A DNA stretch of 64,000 nucleotides from Saccharibacillus kuerlensis DSM 22868 (lineage in GTDB: Bacteria; Bacillota; Bacilli; Paenibacillales; Paenibacillaceae): contig NZ_KB899287.1 in assembly GCF_000378145.1 (NCBI RefSeq), positions 62,001 through 126,000 of the forward strand, read 5' to 3'. This document shows positions 46,248 to 53,245 of this stretch, in pieces; the first letter of the stretch is position 1; each line of letters starts with the position of its first letter. A program made the translations under genes and the position numbers. The notes below the pieces were generated by a model that was given only the letters and a program-made list of their open reading frames with translations, made no database searches and was not told the DNA's origin.

Positions 46248-46277
46248 ATTCTCAAACGTCTTCATTCAGAGCAAAAA

Positions 46278-46547
46278 TTAAAATCCGCTCTTATATTTAT
46301 CGTTGCTGGAGGAGCGATCTTTGGATGTTGCATCTTTGTTTTTCTCTTCCCGCTGTTCCATGGCGATATCTTCCATCGGAAGCGGATCGACATTCATTTC
46401 ACTCTCGTGCATATCGAACAAACTTTCATTCCCTGTCGGATACTGCTCGGCATGATCGTGCGGTCCTTGGCGGTTGTCGTCTTTCTGACTCTGCTGCTGG
46501 GCCGCTTCTTCTTCGCGCTGTTTGGCCTTGTGGTGTTCGTTATCCAT
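46278..46547 (-). CDS. Small highly charged hydrophilic protein, uncharacterised
   Basis: An 89-aa protein almost free of hydrophobic residues, rich in Asp, Glu, Gln, Asn, Lys, Ser and His, and so probably disordered. An AGGAGG nine bases before the ATG and a terminator below support a real gene. Similar short hydrophilic proteins occur in spore formers and in general stress regulons, but I cannot place it in a family. Confidence 0.7.
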   Translation of the reverse strand: MDNEHHKAKQREEEAAQQQSQKDDNRQGPHDHAEQYPTGNESLFDMHESEMNVDPLPMEDIAMEQREEKNKDATSKDRSSSNDKYKSGF

Positions 46548-46711
46548 GTCAGTTCGCCTCCTGTTATCAGCTTCTCTCCTCCTTTACCCGTAACCGGAAG
46601 CCTTCTAAACGGGAGACCCTTCAGTGTTCAAGAAGTTCAAGGCATGCCAAAAAGCCGGATCGGCAAACGGATCTCTCTGCATTTGCACGAACCGACTTCC
46701 TATTAGGAAAA

Positions 46712-47614
46712 TTAACGATGCTGTGTATATTCGTTGGCAGGCACGCCGGAGCGGATCGCCTCCAACTCAGACGCCGTCAGCGGAGTGCTTGTGGCTGCTT
46801 TTACATTGGCGTGCAGCTGTTCCGATGTACTGGCTCCTGCCAAAACGCATCCGACAGCCGGGGAAGCCAGAGGGTAGCGCAGTGCCGTTTCGAGCATAGG
46901 GCGATTTGAAGCGGCCTTCACCGCATCTCGGAAACTGCGGAGCTCTTCTTCCTCGTAACCCAAATATCCTTTGGAAAGTTTATTTTCTCCAACATCTGTC
47001 AGTATGCCGCTGGCGACAGGGCCTCTGGCGATTACACTGATGCCTTCTGATTTCAGCAGCGGCAGCACTTCTTCTTCCGGACGCCGATCCAGAATGCTGT
47101 ATTGACTCATCACGCTGACGATATTTGATCGGGAAACGTATTCGCGGATCACATTCGGCCGGATCGAAGAAATTCCGTAATAGCGAATAACGCCTTCCTG
47201 CTTCAACTGCTCGAATGCTTCGATCGTTTCGTCGATCGGATCGTCGAGTGTTCCTCCGTGCAGCTGATACAGATCGATATAGTCCGTACCAAGCCGCCGC
47301 AGACTATCCTTAACAGCGGAAAGGATATAAGTCTTCGAAGCATCCCATGTCCAGCCTTCCTGTCCGGGTATGCGACGATTACCAACCTTGGTAGCCAAAA
47401 CAACATCGCTACGTCGTCCACGAATCGCTTTGCCAACCAATTCTTCATTACGGCCCTCATCATAAAGATCCGCCGTATCCAGAAAATTGATGCCGAGATC
47501 AAGCGCTTCATGCAGCAGCCTGATTGCTTTATCTTCTTCGATTCCAATCGACATGCAGCCTAATCCAATCTCTCCGACCAACAGTTCCGAACTGCCCAAT
47601 TTGTTTTTTTTCAT
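46712..47614 (-). CDS. Aldo/keto reductase
   Basis: A 300-aa NADPH-dependent reductase. The signature LGCMSIG is near residue 19, the catalytic FLDTADLYDEGRNEELVGKA stretch begins at residue 49, Lys lies in VLATKVGNR, and a C-terminal cofactor site reads VGCVLAGASTSEQL. It belongs to the same superfamily as the enzyme at 7.8 kb but to a different branch. AAAGGAG lies ten bases before the ATG. The thioesterase gene is just upstream on the same strand with about 30 bases between, so they are likely cotranscribed. Substrate unknown. Confidence 0.92.
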   Translation of the reverse strand: MKKNKLGSSELLVGEIGLGCMSIGIEEDKAIRLLHEALDLGINFLDTADLYDEGRNEELVGKAIRGRRSDVVLATKVGNRRIPGQEGWTWDASKTYILSAVKDSLRRLGTDYIDLYQLHGGTLDDPIDETIEAFEQLKQEGVIRYYGISSIRPNVIREYVSRSNIVSVMSQYSILDRRPEEEVLPLLKSEGISVIARGPVASGILTDVGENKLSKGYLGYEEEELRSFRDAVKAASNRPMLETALRYPLASPAVGCVLAGASTSEQLHANVKAATSTPLTASELEAIRSGVPANEYTQHR

Positions 47615-47643
47615 GCTAATGGCACTCCTTTGCTTCCTTGAGA

Positions 47644-48402
47644 TTAAACTGCTTTTTTATCCTGATTTTGAGCAAGTGTCAGTACCGCTTCGAATGTTCG
47701 ACGTCCCTCTTCCGATTCACCCGAAATCCATACTTGTTCACCTTGTCCTCCGCGGCGGAGTACGATGCGATCTCCAAGTGCGGCCTCACGGCTGTAAGTA
47801 ATATGCAGCGAGCAAATTTCCCCGGTACGCAGTTCCTCCGGCGTTAATAGGTCCGTACACAAATCCGCATAGCGGGCATTGTTCATATGGCCGTAACAGT
47901 CTACTGCGCTGTATGGAACCGTATAAGCTCCAGCTTCGGCCCAACCGCCATCCTCGTCTGGCAGCTTTACTTTGTCTGGAGGGCCGTTCAGCGCAGGGCG
48001 ACCACTAACCGGCAGCGGAAACGGAAAGGCTGTCGGCCGCAGAATGCGACGCTTTGCAATATCGACCAGCGTCCAGGCGGTCGAGGCTTTAACAAGTTCT
48101 CTGCCCGCTTCATTCAACAGCTGATATTCCCGAGTCCACAGTACTCCGGATGCACCGCAATTCCAAGTTTCCAGCGTCAGCGGTTCACCCAGACGGGGAA
48201 CCTCCGCCAATTCGAGATGAGTTGTCATTAAAATCCAGGCCATGCCTTCTTCCAGCATTCGGCCAACCGTAACGCCGGCATCTTCAAGATGACGGTCCGC
48301 GGCGTTCTGCATGGCGCCAAGCAGCGCAGACAAACGAACCCGTCCGGAAAAGTCCGATTCGGTTACCGAAACGCAGAAAGGTTCTCTCCATACATCCTGC
48401 AT
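47644..48402 (-). CDS. Acyl-ACP thioesterase
   Basis: A 252-aa protein built of two hotdog folds, as in acyl-[acyl carrier protein] thioesterases of the FatA/FatB family. The first domain has the long helix with LGAMQNAADRHLEDAGV near residue 28 and WILMTTHLELAEVPRLGE; the second has YSAVDCYGHMNNARYADL near residue 170, where Asn and Asp of the catalytic set are expected. It releases fatty acids from ACP in the cytoplasm. The ATG has a GGAGA-type site upstream. It precedes the aldo/keto reductase gene in an apparent operon. Confidence 0.88.
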   Translation of the reverse strand: MQDVWREPFCVSVTESDFSGRVRLSALLGAMQNAADRHLEDAGVTVGRMLEEGMAWILMTTHLELAEVPRLGEPLTLETWNCGASGVLWTREYQLLNEAGRELVKASTAWTLVDIAKRRILRPTAFPFPLPVSGRPALNGPPDKVKLPDEDGGWAEAGAYTVPYSAVDCYGHMNNARYADLCTDLLTPEELRTGEICSLHITYSREAALGDRIVLRRGGQGEQVWISGESEEGRRTFEAVLTLAQNQDKKAV

Positions 48403-48598
48403 TGTCGTTCTCTCCTTTCAGGCGGGAACTCTCCCAACCATTCATCTTTTATTATATCGCCGTGCTCGGCAAAGACCAAACTGTGCAACATGTGGGACTC
48501 CGGCGATTATGGAAGCGATCGTGTCAAAACACACGACATTCTAGCGCTTCGGCAGCTGTTAATTATTGGATATGATTAGACATGCCTGCACATTTCAC

Positions 48599-48633
48599 AG
48601 AAAAAGCTCCGCTTCTCTAAGAGAAGCGGAGCC
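48599..48633 (-). terminator. Intrinsic terminator after the nitroreductase gene
   Basis: GCTCCGCTTCTC pairs with GAGAAGCGGAGC around three bases; on the minus strand it is followed by TTTTT. Confidence 0.9.
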
Positions 48634-48672
48634 CAAATATCAAACAACTAACCACAGAAACTTTCCGTTCAA

Positions 48673-49257
48673 TCAGTCTTCGGTTCCGTCAATCCAAACC
48701 GTCTTCGACTGAATTGGCTCACGCTTGCCTTCACCAGGTTCGCGGTCCGGCCACCCCAAGTAAATGAAGCCCAGCATCTGACCGTCCGCTCCAAGTCCAA
48801 AGCGTTCTGCCATAAGCGGATGGTAGCAGAGGCTTCCGCTTCTCCAGACCGCACCAAGGCCCAGAGCATGAGCTTCAAGCAGCATATTCTGGATCGCCGA
48901 TCCTACTGCGAGCGTTTCCTCCAGCGGAATAACTTTGGGTCCCGATACAGGTTCGCATCCAACCGCAATAATGGCAGGTGCGCGCTGAACTTTCTTCAGT
49001 GCGGAAGCCAGCATATCCTCGTATTGCTCCGGCGGAGGGTTGATGCCTTTCTCCGCCGCTTCGGTATCCGTCATAGCCGAAGCCAGCTTGGCCCGGCCTT
49101 CTCCCTGCAGTACGAAGAACCGCCACGGTTCGGTTTTACGGTGATTGGGTGCCCACGTTCCCGCTTCCAAAATGCGCTCGATATGTTCGCGCGGCACTTC
49201 TTCATCCTTGACCGACCCAACGCTGCGCCGGGTACGAATCGCTTCCGATACGTCCAT
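48673..49257 (-). CDS. Nitroreductase-family protein (YdjA-like)
   Basis: A 194-aa FMN oxidoreductase of the YdjA/TdsD-like branch. Motifs are EAIRTRRSVG at the start, LEAGTWAPNHRKTEPWRFFVLQGEGR around residues 30-55, GSAIQNMLLEAHALGLGAVWRSG near 120 and GFIYLGWPD near 160. Start taken at the ATG with AAAGGAGG seven bases upstream. Third nitroreductase fold of the window. It follows the epimerase gene on the same strand at a distance of about 30 bases. Confidence 0.9.
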   Translation of the reverse strand: MDVSEAIRTRRSVGSVKDEEVPREHIERILEAGTWAPNHRKTEPWRFFVLQGEGRAKLASAMTDTEAAEKGINPPPEQYEDMLASALKKVQRAPAIIAVGCEPVSGPKVIPLEETLAVGSAIQNMLLEAHALGLGAVWRSGSLCYHPLMAERFGLGADGQMLGFIYLGWPDREPGEGKREPIQSKTVWIDGTED

Positions 49258-49288
49258 TACGATTCCTCCTTTGCCAATAATCAACCGA

Positions 49289-50320
49289 TTAAACGCCGCT
49301 CGCCAAATCTACCGTATAGATACGACTGTTAGCCTGCCAGATCTCGCCCGGCTCAACTGCAAACAGTCCCATATTTTCGGAAGGCAGCGAGAGGTTAGGG
49401 GCATTCACAAGGTTGACCTGCGGTTCTGGGCAGATAAACGAACCGCCTGCTCCGCTGTTCCAGATCATCCAGTGACGATACGATGTTCCTACGTCATAGA
49501 CCACTTTGACTCCAATTTTGGTATCGGTAATCTCCGCTCGGTTGCGTCCGCCCTGCGGTACAGCGGTATAGTGGTTGTCCATCGAATCGACATAAGGATT
49601 GACGCCGCTCTCACGCATCTCTTCTTCCCATTCTTCCAACGGCTGGAAGTCTCCGGTAGGCAGCATACGTCCATCAAGCTCTCGGCGCTGTCCGATTGTG
49701 ACTTTGATGCGGCAGTCTTCCGACGAACTTTCTTCCGCGAATGGTGCATTCAATGCCGTATGGAACGCGAGCAGTGCCGGCAGCTTGCGTCCGGATTCGT
49801 TAAAGAGCGTTACGTCCTGTTCCAGACCAAGCGAACTAAGCGTATAACGAATTCGCAGGGTGAAGGCATAAGGGAAGTATTCATACATTTTGTGCCCTTC
49901 GCCGACTCGATGGGACAGCGAAACGAAGCTGCCCGCTTCGGAAGCCCCAAACGCTTCAACTTCCCAAGGCAGTGTATGCAGGTACCCGTGCAGGAAATTC
50001 CCGGTCGCTTCTTCATTGACAGGGAACTTGTATTCTTCACCGTTCCAGTTCAACTGACCGCCATCATACCGATTGGGAGGGAAAAGGGGTGGAATACCAT
50101 GTGTGCCGGGATCGGCTACAAACGCATCCATTTCTTCCGGCTCGCGAAGAAAACGAAATCCGCGCTTCGTATCGCGAAAAGCGATCAGATTGCCACCAAT
50201 TTCCGGAAGTGCAGCTGCTTCATAATCGCCGTATCTCAGCCAAACAGCCTCTTGTCCGTTGTAATCGCCGCGTCTTGCTTCGTACACCGGCGGGGTTCCG
50301 GCATTTGGATTCATCGACAT
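49289..50320 (-). CDS. Aldose 1-epimerase family protein
   Basis: A 343-aa mutarotase-like protein with the galactose mutarotase fold: GGNLIAFRDTKRGF near residue 40, GIPPLFPPNRYDGG near 75, FLHGYLHTLPWEVE near 108 (catalytic His region) and a late ICPEPQVNLVNAPNL (acidic catalytic residue region). It would interconvert anomers of a sugar or modified sugar; exact substrate unknown. AAAGGAG is placed seven bases before the ATG. Confidence 0.88.
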   Translation of the reverse strand: MSMNPNAGTPPVYEARRGDYNGQEAVWLRYGDYEAAALPEIGGNLIAFRDTKRGFRFLREPEEMDAFVADPGTHGIPPLFPPNRYDGGQLNWNGEEYKFPVNEEATGNFLHGYLHTLPWEVEAFGASEAGSFVSLSHRVGEGHKMYEYFPYAFTLRIRYTLSSLGLEQDVTLFNESGRKLPALLAFHTALNAPFAEESSSEDCRIKVTIGQRRELDGRMLPTGDFQPLEEWEEEMRESGVNPYVDSMDNHYTAVPQGGRNRAEITDTKIGVKVVYDVGTSYRHWMIWNSGAGGSFICPEPQVNLVNAPNLSLPSENMGLFAVEPGEIWQANSRIYTVDLASGV

Positions 50321-50393
50321 ATACAGTCTCCTTTAAATCAAAATGGAATCACACAGGGTTTATTATACCCCGCAGTGAGAGGCGCTTTCAATT

Positions 50394-50424
50394 TGAAAAA
50401 AAACCAGCTGCAAAAAATGCAGCT
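50394..50424 (-). terminator. Intrinsic terminator after the Gfo/Idh/MocA gene
   Basis: AGCTGCA and TGCAGCT arms around a T-rich loop, followed on the minus strand by GGTTTTTTTT. Confidence 0.8.
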
Positions 50425-50487
50425 TGCTGCTCACCCTATACACTTCTAATTCGGCTTCAGCTTGAATATCTGCGGGATTGGTTTCTT

Positions 50488-51489
50488 CTATGTATGCGGG
50501 ATGTCCACTCGGCACCCTTCCCGTGCGGACTTGAGACAAGCGTCGATCGCCCGCATATTGCGAAGAGCATCGTCAGGCGGAAAAAGAAGCGGTTCTTCAC
50601 CAAATACAGCCCGGGCGAATGCATCGGCCTGCAGCATGTAGTGATCTACACAGGGCATTTTCTCCTCACGGCGTTCCCTGTTCGTATCCACGATAATTTG
50701 CGGATTCCCCCTCCAATCAAACATATAAGGCATTTCTATCCGGCCTTTGGTCCCCGTTACTTCGAAATAGGAGCGGTTGTACGACCACATCCCGCATTCG
50801 AAACTCAGCCCAACGCCTCCGGCAAAAGCCAACATGCCGGAAGCAGCCATATCTACGTCATCGTGATCCGGCGAGAAAAAGGCATGGGCGGACGCCCACA
50901 GCGGTTCACTCCCCATAATCATACGCGCGGCCGAAATTGGATATACTCCAATGTCGTAGATGGATCCGCCGCCCATTGAACGGTCAAAGCGCACATTGCC
51001 GGTATCTTCAGGCGTACAGTAATTGAAAACGCCGCGCATTGACCGCAGCTCCCCGATTTCCCCGGACTTTATGATCTCTTGCACACGCCGATGTTTTTGT
51101 CCGTGCCGATACATAAAAGCTTCCGCAAACCATACACCGTTCTCTGTGCATGCCTGCAGCATAGCCGCTGTCTCTTCCGCATCAAGTGCCGCCGGCTTTT
51201 CGCAAAGCACATGCTTGCCCGCTCGGGCCGCACGAATCGTCCATTCTTTATGTAAGTGATTCGGAAGCGGAATGTAGACGGCGTCAATCTCCGAATCTTC
51301 TAACAGCTCTTCATAACTTCCATAATAACGAGCGGCTCCGGTACGCTCCGCCATTTCGCGAGCCTTGTCTGTATTCCGACTGGCAACAGCCCACACCGCT
51401 CCTCGTTCCGAGTTTTTGACAGCCGGAATAAAAGCTCCCTCCGCAATACCCGCCGTTCCCATGATTCCCCACTTAAGCGTCCGAACCAT
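50488..51489 (-). CDS. Gfo/Idh/MocA-family oxidoreductase
   Basis: A 333-aa NAD(P)-dependent sugar or polyol dehydrogenase-like protein. The Rossmann motif is GIMGTAGIAEGAFIPA near residue 8, the conserved EKP is in HVLCEKPAALDAEE near 95, and the active-site region is GGSIYDIGVYPISAARMIMG near 175 with the proton-transfer Asp and Tyr. GGAGGAG precedes the ATG. It is separated from the epimerase gene by a terminator. Confidence 0.92.
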   Translation of the reverse strand: MVRTLKWGIMGTAGIAEGAFIPAVKNSERGAVWAVASRNTDKAREMAERTGAARYYGSYEELLEDSEIDAVYIPLPNHLHKEWTIRAARAGKHVLCEKPAALDAEETAAMLQACTENGVWFAEAFMYRHGQKHRRVQEIIKSGEIGELRSMRGVFNYCTPEDTGNVRFDRSMGGGSIYDIGVYPISAARMIMGSEPLWASAHAFFSPDHDDVDMAASGMLAFAGGVGLSFECGMWSYNRSYFEVTGTKGRIEMPYMFDWRGNPQIIVDTNRERREEKMPCVDHYMLQADAFARAVFGEEPLLFPPDDALRNMRAIDACLKSAREGCRVDIPHT

Positions 51490-51691
51490 TCAGACTCCTC
51501 CTTTTGAAACTCTGATGACATACTCAAAATTGCAGGATCATTGCAGCCCCCTTTATGATAACGTTTTCTATTCACTTCGCCAACTTTCTTTTCAGCTCAA
51601 AAAGAGGGGATCACTCCCCCCTTGATCTGCAGATGCATCGGACTGATTCCTGTTTGTACGACTTTATCAATTAAGATTCTGAACTTGAACG

Positions 51692-52057
51692 CTAAGTCCC
51701 GTAGTTGTCTTCGGCCGCTTTATTCAGCATGCCCAAACAGCGATCAAGATCCGTTTTCACCTGCTTTTTGTACAACTTGGCTTTTTCCGGCCCGTCTTCG
51801 GTAAAGTGATACAGAACGATTTCCTGGAAATCAACACGGGGATCGCTCCCCTTCAGTTGCTTGGTCCGATAAAAAACGCCTTCGTGCACAAGTTCATGCA
51901 GCGCACGGTAAATTTCGCTTTGTGGAGGCACATACCCGAAGGGCTTGAAGCTTTCCTTCATCTCTTCGAGCATCTGATAGCCGTATCCGCGCTGCTGTTC
52001 GACCATGGTGATCAGGTACAGTTTGATAAATGCCCGTTGGGCGATCATGAAGGCCAT
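51692..52057 (-). CDS. rtp: Replication terminator protein (RTP) homologue
   Basis: A 121-aa winged-helix protein. From QRAFIKLYLITM near residue 7 through SEIYRALHELVHEG near residue 50 and EIVLYHF to KLYKKQVKTDLDRC near residue 95 it aligns along its whole length with B. subtilis RTP (QRAFLKLYMITM, TEVYRSLHELLDDG, KLYKKQLKVELDRC from memory). RTP dimers bind Ter sites and stop replication forks arriving from one side. The C-terminal helix forms the dimer interface. AAGGAGGAG lies before the ATG. RTP is also related to PadR regulators, so a regulatory role is the alternative. A dyad that could be a binding site lies 137-159 bases upstream. Confidence 0.82.
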   Translation of the reverse strand: MAFMIAQRAFIKLYLITMVEQQRGYGYQMLEEMKESFKPFGYVPPQSEIYRALHELVHEGVFYRTKQLKGSDPRVDFQEIVLYHFTEDGPEKAKLYKKQVKTDLDRCLGMLNKAAEDNYGT

Positions 52058-52193
52058 GTTTTTCTCCTCCTTTTCGGGTGAACGCTTGTTCCCTTTCTAT
52101 TATAATCGACTTTGTGCAATTTCACATCTTTTAGAACGGATTTAAGTAAAAAAGCCTTCATCTGCTCTTTTTCTCTTTTTTCATACGGAGAAC

Positions 52194-52216
52194 AGTAAGC
52201 ATAACTTACATAAGCT
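52194..52216. other. Overlapping dyads upstream of rtp, candidate Ter-like site
   Basis: Read on the minus strand, AGCTTATGTAAGTTATGCTTACT contains CTTA-TG-TAAG and the overlapping GTAAG-TTATG-CTTAC. Bacillus Ter sites consist of two overlapping RTP half-sites with a TATGTA core and lie in front of rtp. The similarity here is limited to the layout and the core hexamer. The rest of the 52058-52453 stretch holds only AT-rich DNA and a terminator. Confidence 0.3.
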
Positions 52217-52309
52217 GAATGAAGCGAAAACGCGATTTTTCTATTATGAATTTTTCATGTGTTGATTTTAATTTTCGTTTTCTGTCTATTCTTAAAAGTT
52301 GAATGACGT

Positions 52310-52339
52310 AAAAAAGAGGTGCCTTGAGGCACCTCTTTC
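52310..52339 (-). terminator. Intrinsic terminator after the stress-protein gene
   Basis: AAAGAGGTGCC and GGCACCTCTTT arms with a TTGA loop, followed on the minus strand by TTTTTT. Confidence 0.92.
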
Positions 52340-52453
52340 ATAATTCCATATAAATGTGTTCTCCGCATCTTTATCCTTGCAGCCGCCCAGTTTCTTTCTG
52401 TGAGTCAAACGGTTCATGCAAACAGCCGTATCTGGAAATTCATACTGCTGGAG

Positions 52454-53155
52454 TTACATTCTGCGGTCGCCCCGTGGAGGCAGCGCATCCGCAGGGTCGT
52501 CGAGCGTGCGGCGGCGCTCTGCCTCCGTCAATCCTGCATCCGGCCCTACATTGTCTGCAGGATTGATGCTGCCCATACTGCCGCGCGTCGTAGCCGTATT
52601 CATTCCCGTGTGCAACGTGCTTCCCGTATTCATCTCGCTGCCGTAACCCTCTTCCGTCGTTTGATAACGGTCGGCATTGAGCGAGCGGTTCTCACGGAAT
52701 GAATTATATACAGTTCCGCTTCGAGCATCTTCATCAACCAGCACGAGGATATTGCCTCGATCCAGATGACTCTCGTATTCTTTGGCTTCATGTTCCGGAA
52801 TGCCAAGGCCCACAAGGCCGCCTACCAGACCACCGGCGCCCGCTCCTACTGCCATCCCGGCAATCGCCGTAGCCAGAGGTCCTGCTGCCAAAATCGGACC
52901 GATGCCCGGAATAGCCAGAGCGCCTACACCCGCCAGCAGTCCAGTTACTCCACCAAGTACACCGCCTGTAGCCGCCCCTGTTGCGAGACCTTCCGGTGCT
53001 TTTGTACCTGTTTCTTCATCTATCGCTCTCAAGTCGTTCCGGTCTTTTGCTACTACCGAAATTTCATCCGAAGTAAAGCCCTGCTGCTGCAGATTCTGGA
53101 TCGCACGCGAAGCTTCCTGTTCACTTTCAAATACACCTACAATTTTCTTCTCCAT
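52454..53155 (-). CDS. General stress protein 17M-like (YflT domain) with Gly-rich middle
   Basis: A 233-aa protein. Residues 1-45 have the YflT-like start KKIVGVFESEQEASRAIQNLQQQGF, followed by a Gly/Ala-rich hydrophobic hairpin (about 55-130) resembling glycine-zipper membrane insertions, a second GIPEHEAKEYESHLDRGNILVLVD segment near 135 and a hydrophilic tail with Asn, Thr, Asp and Arg. Proteins of this type are induced by heat and salt in Bacillus. GGAGG eight bases before the second candidate ATG decides the start. Confidence 0.85.
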   Translation of the reverse strand: MEKKIVGVFESEQEASRAIQNLQQQGFTSDEISVVAKDRNDLRAIDEETGTKAPEGLATGAATGGVLGGVTGLLAGVGALAIPGIGPILAAGPLATAIAGMAVGAGAGGLVGGLVGLGIPEHEAKEYESHLDRGNILVLVDEDARSGTVYNSFRENRSLNADRYQTTEEGYGSEMNTGSTLHTGMNTATTRGSMGSINPADNVGPDAGLTEAERRRTLDDPADALPPRGDRRM

Positions 53156-53245
53156 TGTTAAATCCTCCTTCAAAATTGAATTGGGATTTGTGCTCGCTCT
53201 TTATTACCCTGCAAGCGCTTGACGAAACCTCATGCCGATTCCGCT

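Noticed and set aside
49145-50449. A 434-codon open frame on the plus strand opposite a nitroreductase and an epimerase gene
   Set aside because: It crosses two well-supported genes and their intergenic gap, with no family features. Shadow of minus-strand coding.
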